Positions 18,016 through 25,290 are shown, numbered from the stretch's first letter. The stretch is DNA of 39,912 bases from Erysipelotrichaceae bacterium (GCA_017432545.1 JAFRJA010000026.1:1-39912), one strand, 5' to 3'. The notes: generated by a model not told the origin, from the letters alone. Numbers and translations are program-made.

Positions 18016-18875
18016 TGAAAAGAAAATTCATAATCACTTTATTTTTACTTATCGCATTCATTGTACTGTTATGTTCGCTCTTTCAGGTGAACGAAAACGA
18101 ATACGCTGTCATCAGGCAGATGGGAAAAATAGTCAGTGTTGATGAGAAAACAGGCTTAAAGATCCGGATCCCGTTTTTCCAGTCAGTTGAAAAATACACG
18201 AAGGCTATGATCGTCTACGACATTCCTGAATCGGATGTTCTTACCTCAGATAAGAAAAGCATGATCGCCGACTGCTATGTCCTGTGGCAGATAAACGATC
18301 CGGCGGCGTATATCAGAACGCTGGGCGGAATATCATTAAGAGCTGAAGAGAGGATAGAAGCGGCGACCTACAATGCGCTGAAAAACACGATCTCCGCCAT
18401 GACTCAGGATGATGTGATAGCTTCAAGAGGCGAGACTCTGACCGGAAAGATTACGGCCAAAGCCAACAGCGATATCGGACAGTACGGAATCAAGATCGTA
18501 ACCGCTCAAATCAAGACACTCTCCATTCCTGACGACAATCGCTATGCGGTCTATGAAAGGATGATCTCTGAAAGGCAGAACATTGCCGCAGGATATGAAG
18601 CCGACGGTCTAGCAAAGGCACAGAAGATCAGGAATGAAACCGACAAAGAGACGGCACTGCTGCTTGCGGATGCGGAAAAAGAAGCTGCGATCCTGAAGGC
18701 AGAAGGCGAAGAAGAATATATGAAGATCATGGAAAGCGCCTATTCGACAACGGATAAGACGTCCTTTTACGAATACGTCAGGGGACTTGAATCTCTGAAA
18801 CAGTCTCTGGCAGATGACACGACGCTTATACTTGATGCCGATTCTGAACTGGCAAAGATCCTTATGGGAAATTAG
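18015..18875 (+). CDS. hflC: HflC-like SPFH membrane protein
   Basis: 286 residues; AGGAGG lies at the end of the hflK-like gene and the ATG overlaps its stop codon. One transmembrane segment (residues about 5-23) precedes the SPFH domain: VNENEYAVIRQMGKIVSV, GLKIRIPFFQSVEKY and DCYVLWQINDPAAYI. The C-terminal helix includes DKETALLLADAEKEAAILKA. This is the usual HflC length and order. With the preceding gene it should form a hetero-oligomeric membrane ring. Both proteins are complete. Confidence 0.87.
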   Translation: MKRKFIITLFLLIAFIVLLCSLFQVNENEYAVIRQMGKIVSVDEKTGLKIRIPFFQSVEKYTKAMIVYDIPESDVLTSDKKSMIADCYVLWQINDPAAYIRTLGGISLRAEERIEAATYNALKNTISAMTQDDVIASRGETLTGKITAKANSDIGQYGIKIVTAQIKTLSIPDDNRYAVYERMISERQNIAAGYEADGLAKAQKIRNETDKETALLLADAEKEAAILKAEGEEEYMKIMESAYSTTDKTSFYEYVRGLESLKQSLADDTTLILDADSELAKILMGN

Positions 18876-18887
18876 GAGAACAAAGCA

Positions 18888-19079
18888 ATGATACTCAAAC
18901 GATTCAATATTATATCAGGCCTGATCATAGCGACAGTCCTGATCACAGGCGTTGTCCTGAGGATACTGGGCGGCCGCCGTAACGATATACGGAAACAGGA
19001 CACAGCGATGTGTCTGTTTTTAATAACATTCGCACTTTTAATGATGATGATCATTGCAAATGTGATCGCCGGACTGTAG
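18888..19079 (+). CDS. Small two-helix membrane protein
   Basis: 63 residues; TTAGGAG lies before the ATG and the gene starts 12 bases after the hflC-like stop. Two hydrophobic segments (about 7-27 and 41-61) are separated by a basic loop (LGGRRNDIRKQD). It is too small for an enzyme; a partner of the HflK/C-like ring or of the next lipoprotein is possible. No family recognised. Confidence 0.6.
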   Translation: MILKRFNIISGLIIATVLITGVVLRILGGRRNDIRKQDTAMCLFLITFALLMMMIIANVIAGL

Positions 19080-19094
19080 AAAGGAGAGGAAAAA

Positions 19095-19451
19095 ATGAAA
19101 AGACTGATGATGCTTATATGTATTTGCCTGTGTATTTCGGGCTGTGCAAAGAAGATCGCAGATCCGGGAAAACAGGATGAGCCCGGCATCGTCGGAGGAT
19201 ATGAACCTGCAGGATCAGGTGAGATCACCGAAGAGCTCATGGAGATCTGGAACAGCGCGAACGGGGACGGGAATCTGGATGATTTCACTCCGCTTGAACT
19301 TCTTGCCACCCAGGTCGTGGCCGGAACCAACTATCTGTTCCTGGCTGAGATCCCCGTCCAGGGAAACGATACCGTCCTGAAAGAGATCACGATATACAGA
19401 GATCTCAGCGGCAACTGCAATGTACTGGAGATCACTGATCATCAGGAGTGA
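19095..19451 (+). CDS. Lipoprotein with cystatin (stefin)-like domain
   Basis: 118 residues; AAAGGAGAGG lies before the ATG. A lipoprotein signal with lipobox ISGC places the lipidated Cys at residue 17. The mature part has the hallmarks of a cystatin: GG at 34-35, an amphipathic helix (about 43-56), then QVVAGTNY at 73-80, the QxVxG hairpin loop that enters the active site of papain-like cysteine proteases, followed by strands around LFLAEIP and LKEITIYRDL. Expected location is the outer face of the membrane. The natural target would be an extracellular or envelope cysteine protease of a competitor, host or the cell itself. Confidence in the fold is high because both motifs are in the right order and spacing; the target is unknown. 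Confidence 0.82.
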   Translation: MKRLMMLICICLCISGCAKKIADPGKQDEPGIVGGYEPAGSGEITEELMEIWNSANGDGNLDDFTPLELLATQVVAGTNYLFLAEIPVQGNDTVLKEITIYRDLSGNCNVLEITDHQE

Positions 19452-19483
19452 TTATCCTGATCAGAAGAAAGGAGGAACCGGTT

Positions 19484-19672
19484 ATGGATGAACGCTATAA
19501 AGATCTGTGTGAGAAAGAAGGTTATCCTGAATTTCTCAAAAGAGCGGCAAAGAAAATCTACGGTTATGCAACAAGCCGGGAGGTGGATCTCAAAAATCCC
19601 TGGGAATCGGGCTGGCGTAAAGGCATGCTGAGTGCGCTCATACAGATAAAAGAAGAAAAAGAAAACGAATAA
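19484..19672 (+). CDS. Small soluble protein, unknown
   Basis: 62 residues from the ATG at 19484, which follows AAAGGAGGAACC; an upstream in-frame ATG at 19448 has no such site. The product is helical and charged (KDLCEKEGYPEFLKRAAKKI), with no membrane segment. It lies between the cystatin-like gene and the 19700 gene in a run of closely spaced small genes. No family recognised. Confidence 0.55.
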   Translation: MDERYKDLCEKEGYPEFLKRAAKKIYGYATSREVDLKNPWESGWRKGMLSALIQIKEEKENE

Positions 19673-19699
19673 CCAGTGTCAAAAGAAAGGAAAACGAAA

Positions 19700-20038
19700 A
19701 TGGAAATCAACAGACAGACAGAAAACACAATTACAGAGATCCTTAAAAAGATCAAGGAAAGCAAGGGCGATAATACAGATGTATCATCTGATGAAGTCAG
19801 TGAATTTGTTGACAAAGTTTTAAACCGGGAACTCTCTGTCTACCTTACATCGGTCGGAGAACTGAATTTTGAACCGGTGGAGATCATTTACGGGGAGTCC
19901 GGAAAAATACACAAAGGTTTTGTCATCGAACCGTGCATGATGTTCGGCCGGGATTACTTCAAAGTCCTGTGTGAAGAGCGGCTGATGAAAGTCCCGGCGG
20001 AAAACGTGACATTTCCAAATAAAAAGGAGGAATCCTAA
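19700..20038 (+). CDS. Unknown protein directly upstream of the IscB element
   Basis: 112 residues from ATG 19700 (GAAAGGAAAA upstream). The N-terminal half is a charged helix region (about 10-45), and the C-terminal half is beta-rich, including GFVIEPCMMFGRDYFKVLC. The last codons contain AAAAAGGAGG, which would have been the ribosome site of the next gene before the IscB element entered right after the TAA. No family recognised. Confidence 0.55.
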   Translation: MEINRQTENTITEILKKIKESKGDNTDVSSDEVSEFVDKVLNRELSVYLTSVGELNFEPVEIIYGESGKIHKGFVIEPCMMFGRDYFKVLCEERLMKVPAENVTFPNKKEES

Positions 20039-20039
20039 T

Positions 20040-20300
20040 TTCAGCTACCCACGGATGAATCCGTGGGATTGGAAAACAATCCCATAGCTGAATAGTCTGA
20101 GTCTTGACTGACTACGTTATCTGGGAATACATAGGCACCTACGGATGTCATACCTAGTCTGTAGCTCTGCGGTGCATGTTTAAACAAAGCTGATGGGTAG
20201 GCTTAGTGATGTGCACATACAAACCCCTTATAACATTGGCGAAGGTATTTTAGAGTTTGTGTGTACTCGCTTACAGCTTTAGAACACACAGAAAGGAGCA
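20040..20300 (+). ncRNA. HEARO / IscB omega RNA
   Basis: IscB genes are preceded by a structured omega RNA (the HEARO class). Here TTCAGCTA (20040-20047) pairs with TAGCTGAA (20085-20092), and two nested or alternative stems lie within: CCCACGGAT with ATCCGTGGG, and GGGATTG (20065-20071) with CAATCCC (20077-20083). About 210 further non-coding bases lead to iscB. In IscB systems the guide is the sequence 5' of the left end, which here would be the 3' end of the gene at 19700 with its GGAGG. Confidence 0.8.
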
Positions 20301-21590
20301 GCACTATGTTGACATATGTACTGAATATTGACGGACAACCGCTTATGCCGACATTGCGCTGCGGTAAAATATATCGTCTTCTTAAAACCGGGAAAGCAAA
20401 AGTAATCAGGTGTTGTCCGTTCACCATACAGCTGTTGTATGAGCCCGAAACAGCTGTAACACAACCTATAACATTAGGTGTAGATTCTGGCTCAAAACAT
20501 ATCGGCCTTAGTGCCACAACCAAAGATAAAGTCCTGTACGAGGCAGATGTAGAGTTAAGAAACGACATTGTTGAGCTGTTAAGCACCAGGCGCGAATCAC
20601 GCCGCTCAAGAAGAAACTGCAAAACAAGGTATCGTGCTCCACGCTTTGACAACAGAATCTCTTCAAAGAAAGAAGGCTGGCTCGCGCCGTCGATCAGACA
20701 GAAAGTCGACAGCCATCTCAAGGTGATAGCCGACGTTCACAGGATCCTGCCAATCACGAAAGTGATCATTGAGACCGCAAGCTTTGACATTCAGAAGATC
20801 ATGAACCCGGAAATATCCGGTTCTGATTATCAGCAGGGAGACCAGCTAAGTTTCTGGAACGTGCGAGAATATGTTTTATTCAGAGACAATCACGAATGTC
20901 AGTGTTGCCACGGCAAATCCAAAGACCGAGTATTGAATGTACACCACATCGAGTCAAGAAAGACAGGCGGTGATGCGCCCAGCAATCTGATCACTCTATG
21001 TGAGACTTGCCATGCCGGTTATCATAACGGAACTGTAAACCTTCCCATCAACATTAAACACGGTATGAAGTTCAACGATGCAGCCTTTATGGGTATCATG
21101 CGCTGGGAAGTCTATAACCGTTTGAAAGAAATCTACAGCGATGTAAGTCTTACCTATGGTTATAAGACCAAGAATTCTCGTATCAACGCATGTTTGCCTA
21201 AGGAGCACTGCATTGACGCTAGATGTATATCCGGCAATCCAAACGCCGTATCAGATGGCACAGTCTACTGCCAGAAGAAAGTACGCTGTCACAACAGGCA
21301 GATTCATAAGTTCAAGATCAACAAAGGTAGTGTCAGAAAGAACAATCAGGCACCTTATCTTGTGAAGGGATTCCGTCTCTGGGACAAAGTGCTCTATAAC
21401 AAAGAGGAATGTTTTGTACAAGGCAGAAGATCGAGCGGTTACTTCCAGCTTAAAAAGTTGGACGGAACACTTATATCAGCTTCAGCAAACTATAAGAAGC
21501 TTAGCCTTGTAGAAACAGCGAAACATTATATTACAGAAAGGAGAATGGCAATTCCTCCCACAGCTGAAGCATGTGGGTTTCCTTGCCAAT
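20040..21590 (+). mobile_element. IscB-type (ISC/IS605-like) insertion element without tnpA
   Basis: The left end begins at TTCAGCTA (20040) with a subterminal hairpin CCCACGGAT / ATCCGTGGG (20048-20067). The right end has AATGGCAATTCC, a CCCACA / TGTGGG hairpin (21557-21577) and TTTCCTTGCC, the end type common to IS605-like elements. The insertion lies between AAAAAGGAGGAATCCTAA and TCTATG, so it separates the ribosome site from the ATG of the gene at 21596. No transposase is encoded. Confidence 0.8.
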
Positions 21591-21592
21591 AA
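20306..21592 (+). CDS. iscB: IscB RNA-guided nuclease (Cas9 ancestor family)
   Basis: 428 residues from ATG 20306 (AAAGGAGCAGC upstream; a longer frame from 20261 lacks a ribosome site). The PLMP segment QPLMPT is at 11-16. RuvC-I is LGVDSGSKHIGLS (D60). The Arg-rich bridge helix runs 95-117. RuvC-II is VIIETASFDIQK (E156). The HNH insert has CQCC, NVHHIESRKTGGD (H213/H214) and LCETCHAGYH (190-240). RuvC-III is HCIDARCISG (H301, D304). All nuclease residues are intact, so both strands could be cut under omega-RNA guidance. The right end of the element overlaps the stop codon. Confidence 0.95.
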   Translation: MLTYVLNIDGQPLMPTLRCGKIYRLLKTGKAKVIRCCPFTIQLLYEPETAVTQPITLGVDSGSKHIGLSATTKDKVLYEADVELRNDIVELLSTRRESRRSRRNCKTRYRAPRFDNRISSKKEGWLAPSIRQKVDSHLKVIADVHRILPITKVIIETASFDIQKIMNPEISGSDYQQGDQLSFWNVREYVLFRDNHECQCCHGKSKDRVLNVHHIESRKTGGDAPSNLITLCETCHAGYHNGTVNLPINIKHGMKFNDAAFMGIMRWEVYNRLKEIYSDVSLTYGYKTKNSRINACLPKEHCIDARCISGNPNAVSDGTVYCQKKVRCHNRQIHKFKINKGSVRKNNQAPYLVKGFRLWDKVLYNKEECFVQGRRSSGYFQLKKLDGTLISASANYKKLSLVETAKHYITERRMAIPPTAEACGFPCQ

Positions 21593-21595
21593 TCT

Positions 21596-22087
21596 ATGAA
21601 AATTTTGTTTATCGACCGCGGTATCGGCGGCGGTATCTCTTCAGCCATGAAAGAATATGCCGAGAAGAAGCTTGGTTTCTGTGGCGAATTCTTTGGAGTT
21701 GAAGAACTCAAACTGACCGTTACAGGTGAGAAGCTGGGCATTGAGGTTTCAACCAGATTTATCGGTGAATCCAATCATCACTTCTATTTCACCAGGTTTG
21801 CCAGAGACTATTACTCGGCGATCGACCTGCTGGAGGATCAGATCCATTCAGCGCTTGAAGCCCGCAAAGGCAGACCGGCATTGCGCGACAGCAAACATTC
21901 CGATGAAGAACCTCTGCTTGTCGTAAAGGAAAAGCATATCATCGCAAGCCAAATGGATATCGATGAAGCAAGACAGGAGATGCTGGAACTCGGCCACAGC
22001 TGGTTTGTCTTCAGAAACGATGACAACGATATCGCCGTGCTGTACAGACGCTATGACGGCGACCTGGGAGTGATAGTCGTCAAATGA
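21596..22087 (+). CDS. Long-form ribosome hibernation promoting factor-like protein
   Basis: 163 residues. Residues 108-163 (VVKEKHIIASQMDIDEARQE, LGHSWFVFRN and VLYRRYDGDLGVI) match the C-terminal dimerisation domain of long HPF, which joins two 70S ribosomes into inactive 100S dimers. The N-terminal half is a shortened, divergent S30AE-like domain: AMKEYAEKKLGFCGEFF, LTVTGEKLGIEVSTRF and YYSAIDLLEDQIHSALE. The usual long form is about 180-190 residues. The gene lies on the conjugative element and would be an additional copy beside the chromosomal one. Its ribosome site (GGAGG at 20026-20030) is now about 1.56 kb upstream, beyond the IscB element. The stop overlaps the next ATG. Confidence 0.82.
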   Translation: MKILFIDRGIGGGISSAMKEYAEKKLGFCGEFFGVEELKLTVTGEKLGIEVSTRFIGESNHHFYFTRFARDYYSAIDLLEDQIHSALEARKGRPALRDSKHSDEEPLLVVKEKHIIASQMDIDEARQEMLELGHSWFVFRNDDNDIAVLYRRYDGDLGVIVVK

Positions 22088-22611
22088 CAGGAATTATGCA
22101 GAACACATCACCGCTTGGCAGTCCCTCCATCATGTTTCTGACCCTCTTGTCATCCATCAGTTCCTGGAAAATATTTGTAGACAGAGGGATCCCGGGCTGG
22201 AAGTCGATGATCCCGTGTTACGGCGATTACCTTCTGGCAAAGACGATAGAAGAAGAACAGCTTGGCAAAAAGCTTGCCATGGCAAAAGGGATCCTGCTCG
22301 CTTCTTTAACGTGCGAGCTGGTTCTCTCGCTAAGTGTCCTAAACACGGCCGATCCTGAGACCGGCGCTTATGCAATGAGCAATACAGCAGCGATCCTTTT
22401 TCTGGCCTTTGCCATAGTGATGTTCGCAGCCTTGATCAAAACGGTCATTTACGAGATCCGTTTCTGCATCAGATTCGTCAGGTACAATAACGCCCAGTCC
22501 TGGATCGCATTCATCTGGATCATCTGTCCGGCTCTGGCACTGAGCTACTTCGCCTTTGTTCATCAGAAATTAGATATCCGGGGAATAACCCGGAAGAAAG
22601 GAAGAAATTAA
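22084..22611 (+). CDS. Multi-pass membrane protein, DUF5684-like
   Basis: 175 residues; the ATG overlaps the HPF-like stop (ATGA), with a second ATG at 22096. Four hydrophobic segments lie at about 14-30, 60-78, 98-118 and 137-158. The motif KIFVDRGIPGWKSMIPCYGDYLLAK strand is characteristic of small membrane proteins of the DUF5684 type, where a G-x-P-G-W-x-x-[IL]-[IV]-P-x-Y core follows the first helix. Function unknown. Translational coupling to the hibernation-factor gene is notable. Confidence 0.65.
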   Translation: MTGIMQNTSPLGSPSIMFLTLLSSISSWKIFVDRGIPGWKSMIPCYGDYLLAKTIEEEQLGKKLAMAKGILLASLTCELVLSLSVLNTADPETGAYAMSNTAAILFLAFAIVMFAALIKTVIYEIRFCIRFVRYNNAQSWIAFIWIICPALALSYFAFVHQKLDIRGITRKKGRN

Positions 22612-22612
22612 G

Positions 22613-22810
22613 ATGTGGTTCATACTAAGACTTCTGTATGAGAACGGGGACGCTCTGTTTGCCCTGTCTCACCAGACCAAAATCATAATCCTGGCCATGA
22701 TGGCCTTTTCTTTTGTCGCCAGCATTGTCAAAGGAGCGTTCTTTCTGATCAAGTTCATCCTGATCCTGGCACTGCTGTATTTTGCGCTGACATATATCGG
22801 TGTATTCTGA
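22613..22810 (+). CDS. Small membrane protein
   Basis: 65 residues starting one base after the preceding stop; GGAAGAAAGGAAG lies upstream. The C-terminal 40 residues form one or two hydrophobic helices (IIILAMMAFSFVASIVKG and FILILALLYFALTYIGVF). It ends a transcription unit; a promoter follows. No family recognised. Confidence 0.6.
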   Translation: MWFILRLLYENGDALFALSHQTKIIILAMMAFSFVASIVKGAFFLIKFILILALLYFALTYIGVF

Positions 22811-22825
22811 AATGGAAAACTTTGC

Positions 22826-22862
22826 TTTACATTCAGGTACATTTCTGCTATTATGGTGCCAT
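22826..22862 (+). promoter_or_regulatory. Promoter with ATGGTGCCAT operator
   Basis: TTTACA (22826-22831) and TATTAT (22849-22854) are separated by 17 bases. The perfect palindrome ATGGTGCCAT (22853-22862) overlaps the -10 region and the expected start site, as a repressor site would. It precedes the gene at 22892. Confidence 0.75.
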
Positions 22863-22891
22863 ACTATTAAAGGCCCGGGAAGGAGAAGAAA

Positions 22892-23326
22892 ATGATCCCG
22901 ATACTGACATATGTTCCGAAAGGATACCGCGGCAGATCTTCAGAAGTCTGCTGTCTGCTCATGAAAAAGGACGGCTCATTCTATCAGACTGATCCGTATG
23001 CTCTTGATAACAGTATCCTGATCCCGTCGAAAAGGGTGATCCTTGAATTCCGGACAGATGCCGTCGTTTACAGGGATCCCGCTGATCAGGCGACAGTCAG
23101 TGAATTTTTCGGCTCAGATCCATATGCCTATGAATCGTATCTTCTGGAAGCGGCAGGAGAGATCTACAAAACGCTTCAGGGTCTTGAAAGAAGGACCGAT
23201 CTTAACGGAAACAGATACGCGTATGTATATCTGCACAAATACTGTTACCGGATCAATCGCAAAAAAGATTTTTTCAACATCCTGGCCGAATACAGCGGTC
23301 TCATGCCGATCCGATACCGCTACTGA
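22892..23326 (+). CDS. Unknown 144-residue soluble protein
   Basis: GGGAAGGAGAAGAAA lies before the ATG. The N-terminal half has strand-rich segments (MIPILTYVPKGYRGRSSEVC, ILIPSKRVILEFRTDAVVY); the C-terminal half is helical with many Tyr residues (YAYVYLHKYCYRI). It is the first gene of a unit with its own operator-bearing promoter. Not recognised. Confidence 0.6.
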   Translation: MIPILTYVPKGYRGRSSEVCCLLMKKDGSFYQTDPYALDNSILIPSKRVILEFRTDAVVYRDPADQATVSEFFGSDPYAYESYLLEAAGEIYKTLQGLERRTDLNGNRYAYVYLHKYCYRINRKKDFFNILAEYSGLMPIRYRY

Positions 23327-23345
23327 ACACAAGGAGGACAGTTCA

Positions 23346-23591
23346 ATGCATTCTAAACAATATCGGGCGCTTCTGGATCTGTACAAAGATCACATGGCCG
23401 GATGCACCGATTTCAAAACAACATATTACGCGCAGGAACGCTTTGTGGAAGAGGCCAAACGCATTCTGAAGAAAATGGACTACGCGCAGGAATTCATAAC
23501 CTTCACCGATGTAGAGGGCGAGACCCGCTTTATCCATATCTTCGGCTGGAATGAAAACAGAAAGCAGCAGCTGTTTGTTGCCAGATTCTGA
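23346..23591 (+). CDS. Small soluble protein, unknown
   Basis: 81 residues from ATG 23346, preceded by CAAGGAGGACA; a longer overlapping frame from 23043 is mostly shadow of the gene before. The product has an N-terminal helix (YRALLDLYKDHMAGC) and ends in strands (GETRFIHIFGW and QQLFVARF). No family recognised. Confidence 0.6.
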   Translation: MHSKQYRALLDLYKDHMAGCTDFKTTYYAQERFVEEAKRILKKMDYAQEFITFTDVEGETRFIHIFGWNENRKQQLFVARF

Positions 23592-23611
23592 AAACCAGAA
23601 AAAGGAGTTTT

Positions 23612-23965
23612 ATGCAGAAATACATTGTTGATGTTATCAATATCGATACCTATATTGTGGAAGCCGATAATCCTTCGGCGGCCAAAAAAAAGGCCTGTCA
23701 GCTGCACAGGCAGGAAACTCCGATGCCTGTAGCCAGGCCATGGAAAGAGCCTTTTGAGATATTGGCAGATGTGATCGTTTATCTGGACTCCGACGAGATA
23801 CAGCTTATGCAGTTTGCTTTTGAGTCCGGGATCGATGATCTTAAGGATAAGTTTGTCCCCGGCAAACACGTCATCGTCAGATTCAGGGAAAGCGATAAAA
23901 CACTGTTTGCCGCAGCATATATGTTAACACTCGTGGCGAAATATTCGCCTGAGATTCTTATGTAA
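23612..23965 (+). CDS. Unknown 117-residue protein
   Basis: AAAAAGGAG lies before the ATG. The first 35 residues (KYIVDVINIDTYIVEADNPS followed by AAKKKACQLH) have a strand-strand-helix pattern seen in small phage and plasmid adaptor proteins. It continues with a mixed region that includes GIDDLKDKFVPGKHVIVRF. No membrane segment or motif. Confidence 0.55.
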   Translation: MQKYIVDVINIDTYIVEADNPSAAKKKACQLHRQETPMPVARPWKEPFEILADVIVYLDSDEIQLMQFAFESGIDDLKDKFVPGKHVIVRFRESDKTLFAAAYMLTLVAKYSPEILM

Positions 23966-23984
23966 ATACTTTGAAAGGAGAAAA

Positions 23985-24029
23985 GTGTCCAATCCACATG
24001 CAAACAAGTGGACTGGCTCACCGAAGTAA
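23985..24029 (+). other. Leader ORF or frameshifted start of the RHH gene
   Basis: GTG at 23985 has the only good ribosome site here (GAAAGGAGAAAA) and encodes 14 residues (SNPHANKWTGSPK after the start) before TAA at 24027. The RHH frame continues as SNSMSEV just after. Removing one A near 24023 would join the two into one protein. This could be a true frameshift mutation, a programmed frameshift or a coupled leader. Confidence 0.45.
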
Positions 24030-24033
24030 TTCT

Positions 24034-24336
24034 ATGTCGGAAGTTAAAATTAGTTTTACCGTCGATGAAAAGACCGCTTCACGGATCGAGAGATACTGGC
24101 ACAACCGGCGCTTTGCCAATCGTTCGGATGCCATAAGGGTTCTGGTCAGACAGGGGCTTGCCGATCTTGAAGATCATAACAGCACAAATCCGCCGACCCA
24201 GAAACAGATAAATCTTGTCAGAAAACTCTGCCGGGAAAAGAATCTAAGTGCGCCGGAAGAGTGGAGCAGCATGGCATATTCCGTATTCATCGGCAAAAAC
24301 ATCTCAAAAAACAGACAAAAAGGAGAAAACGAATGA
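24034..24336 (+). CDS. Ribbon-helix-helix DNA-binding protein
   Basis: 100 residues from ATG 24034, which has no ribosome site of its own; in-frame ATGs at 23971 and 24000 are alternatives. Residues 3-45 (VKISFTVDEKTASRIERYW, RSDAIRVLVRQGLADLE) form a classic RHH fold as in CopG/NikR-type repressors. Residues about 55-85 (TQKQINLVRKLCREKNL) form a short helical extension often seen on plasmid proteins. It probably binds operator DNA as a dimer; autoregulation is plausible. The last bases carry the ribosome site and overlap the start of the next gene. Confidence 0.7.
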   Translation: MSEVKISFTVDEKTASRIERYWHNRRFANRSDAIRVLVRQGLADLEDHNSTNPPTQKQINLVRKLCREKNLSAPEEWSSMAYSVFIGKNISKNRQKGENE

Positions 24337-24992
24337 AACAACTGAAAAAGGAAGATCTTGACCGTTTTATCGGAAAGGATATGTATGTCGTAGTCACTGA
24401 AGACAGGAAGATCTTCAGGATCAGCAATCAGTTTCAGTATTTTGCCGGCTTTGAACAGGATGCGGTTCAGGACTGCATCTACGATATCAGGGCATTGCTG
24501 CCGGGACTTGGTGAACACCTTCAGATGATGAAATACCGTATCAGCTGTCTGTCATCATTCACTGATCTGTGCACAAAGGAGTTTTATCCCTTCATCAGGA
24601 TCGCCGGCTATGGTGACCTGCCGTTACAGGAGGTCATCTCCTGTCGCAGTGAGATCATAGATCTGCTGAGCGATTATCTTTATAAAAACATCATGGAGGG
24701 GCTTCCGGTCTTCTTTCTGGCCGGAGCCAACAGGACCTACATTCATGAGACTATCGATGATAATGAGATGGCTCTTTCGTTCTATACAAGCGTAAGAAAA
24801 GCGAAACAGGCTCTTGATCTTGAGCCTCAGGTCTATTCCGTATACGCCAGGCAGCTTGATAAGCTGAATCCCTACGGATTTTATTCGATCAATTCGAAAC
24901 TGATATACGGGATAGAGATCCTGAACGGTCTGGAAGAAGCTCGCAAAAAGATCAGAAACAAGCAGAAAGAAAAGGAAGGAAAAAATGAATAA
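24333..24992 (+). CDS. Unknown 219-residue soluble protein
   Basis: The ATG at 24333 follows AAAAAGGAGAAAACG; a longer frame from 24261 overlaps the RHH gene too far. The product is largely helical, with a strand-rich start (DMYVVVTEDRKIFRISNQF) and a Lys-rich C-terminus (ARKKIRNKQKEKEG). No catalytic or membrane motif seen. It overlaps both neighbours by a few bases. Confidence 0.6.
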   Translation: MKQLKKEDLDRFIGKDMYVVVTEDRKIFRISNQFQYFAGFEQDAVQDCIYDIRALLPGLGEHLQMMKYRISCLSSFTDLCTKEFYPFIRIAGYGDLPLQEVISCRSEIIDLLSDYLYKNIMEGLPVFFLAGANRTYIHETIDDNEMALSFYTSVRKAKQALDLEPQVYSVYARQLDKLNPYGFYSINSKLIYGIEILNGLEEARKKIRNKQKEKEGKNE

Positions 24993-25290
24993 GAAAAATA
25001 CGAATCATTACCGTCTTTCCAAAAACAGAAGATCCTGGCGTACAAGAACAATCATGAATCCATATCTGAAGCAGGAAGCAGCATCTTGTGCTGCTCCGGA
25101 ACCTGAAAACAAAAAGCAGCGTTCCTTCATTCGAAGGACCATAGACAAAATACGATTTATCGGACGCAAGTTTCAGGAGCTGCTGATACTGGCTTGTATC
25201 GAATTACAGAACGGGTCAAGACGATACATCAAAAAGACAGTTGAGCAGACAGTAAAGGCACTTAATGCCATAAACAGCAGAAAAGGCTGA
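24985..25290 (+). CDS. Small highly basic protein
   Basis: 101 residues with many Arg and Lys residues (YRLSKNRRSWRTRTIM, FIRRTIDKIRFIGRKF). GAAGGAAAAA lies before the ATG. Such composition suggests nucleic-acid binding, or association with the membrane through the amphipathic stretch near residues 58-72. A weak hairpin (GGCTG/CAGCC, about 25285-25299) follows the stop. No family recognised. Confidence 0.5.
   Translation: MNKKNTNHYRLSKNRRSWRTRTIMNPYLKQEAASCAAPEPENKKQRSFIRRTIDKIRFIGRKFQELLILACIELQNGSRRYIKKTVEQTVKALNAINSRKG

Noticed and set aside
14995..21592. TnpB or IscB as CRISPR-Cas effectors
   Set aside because: No CRISPR array or adaptation genes; size and ends match stand-alone IS605-type RNA-guided nucleases.
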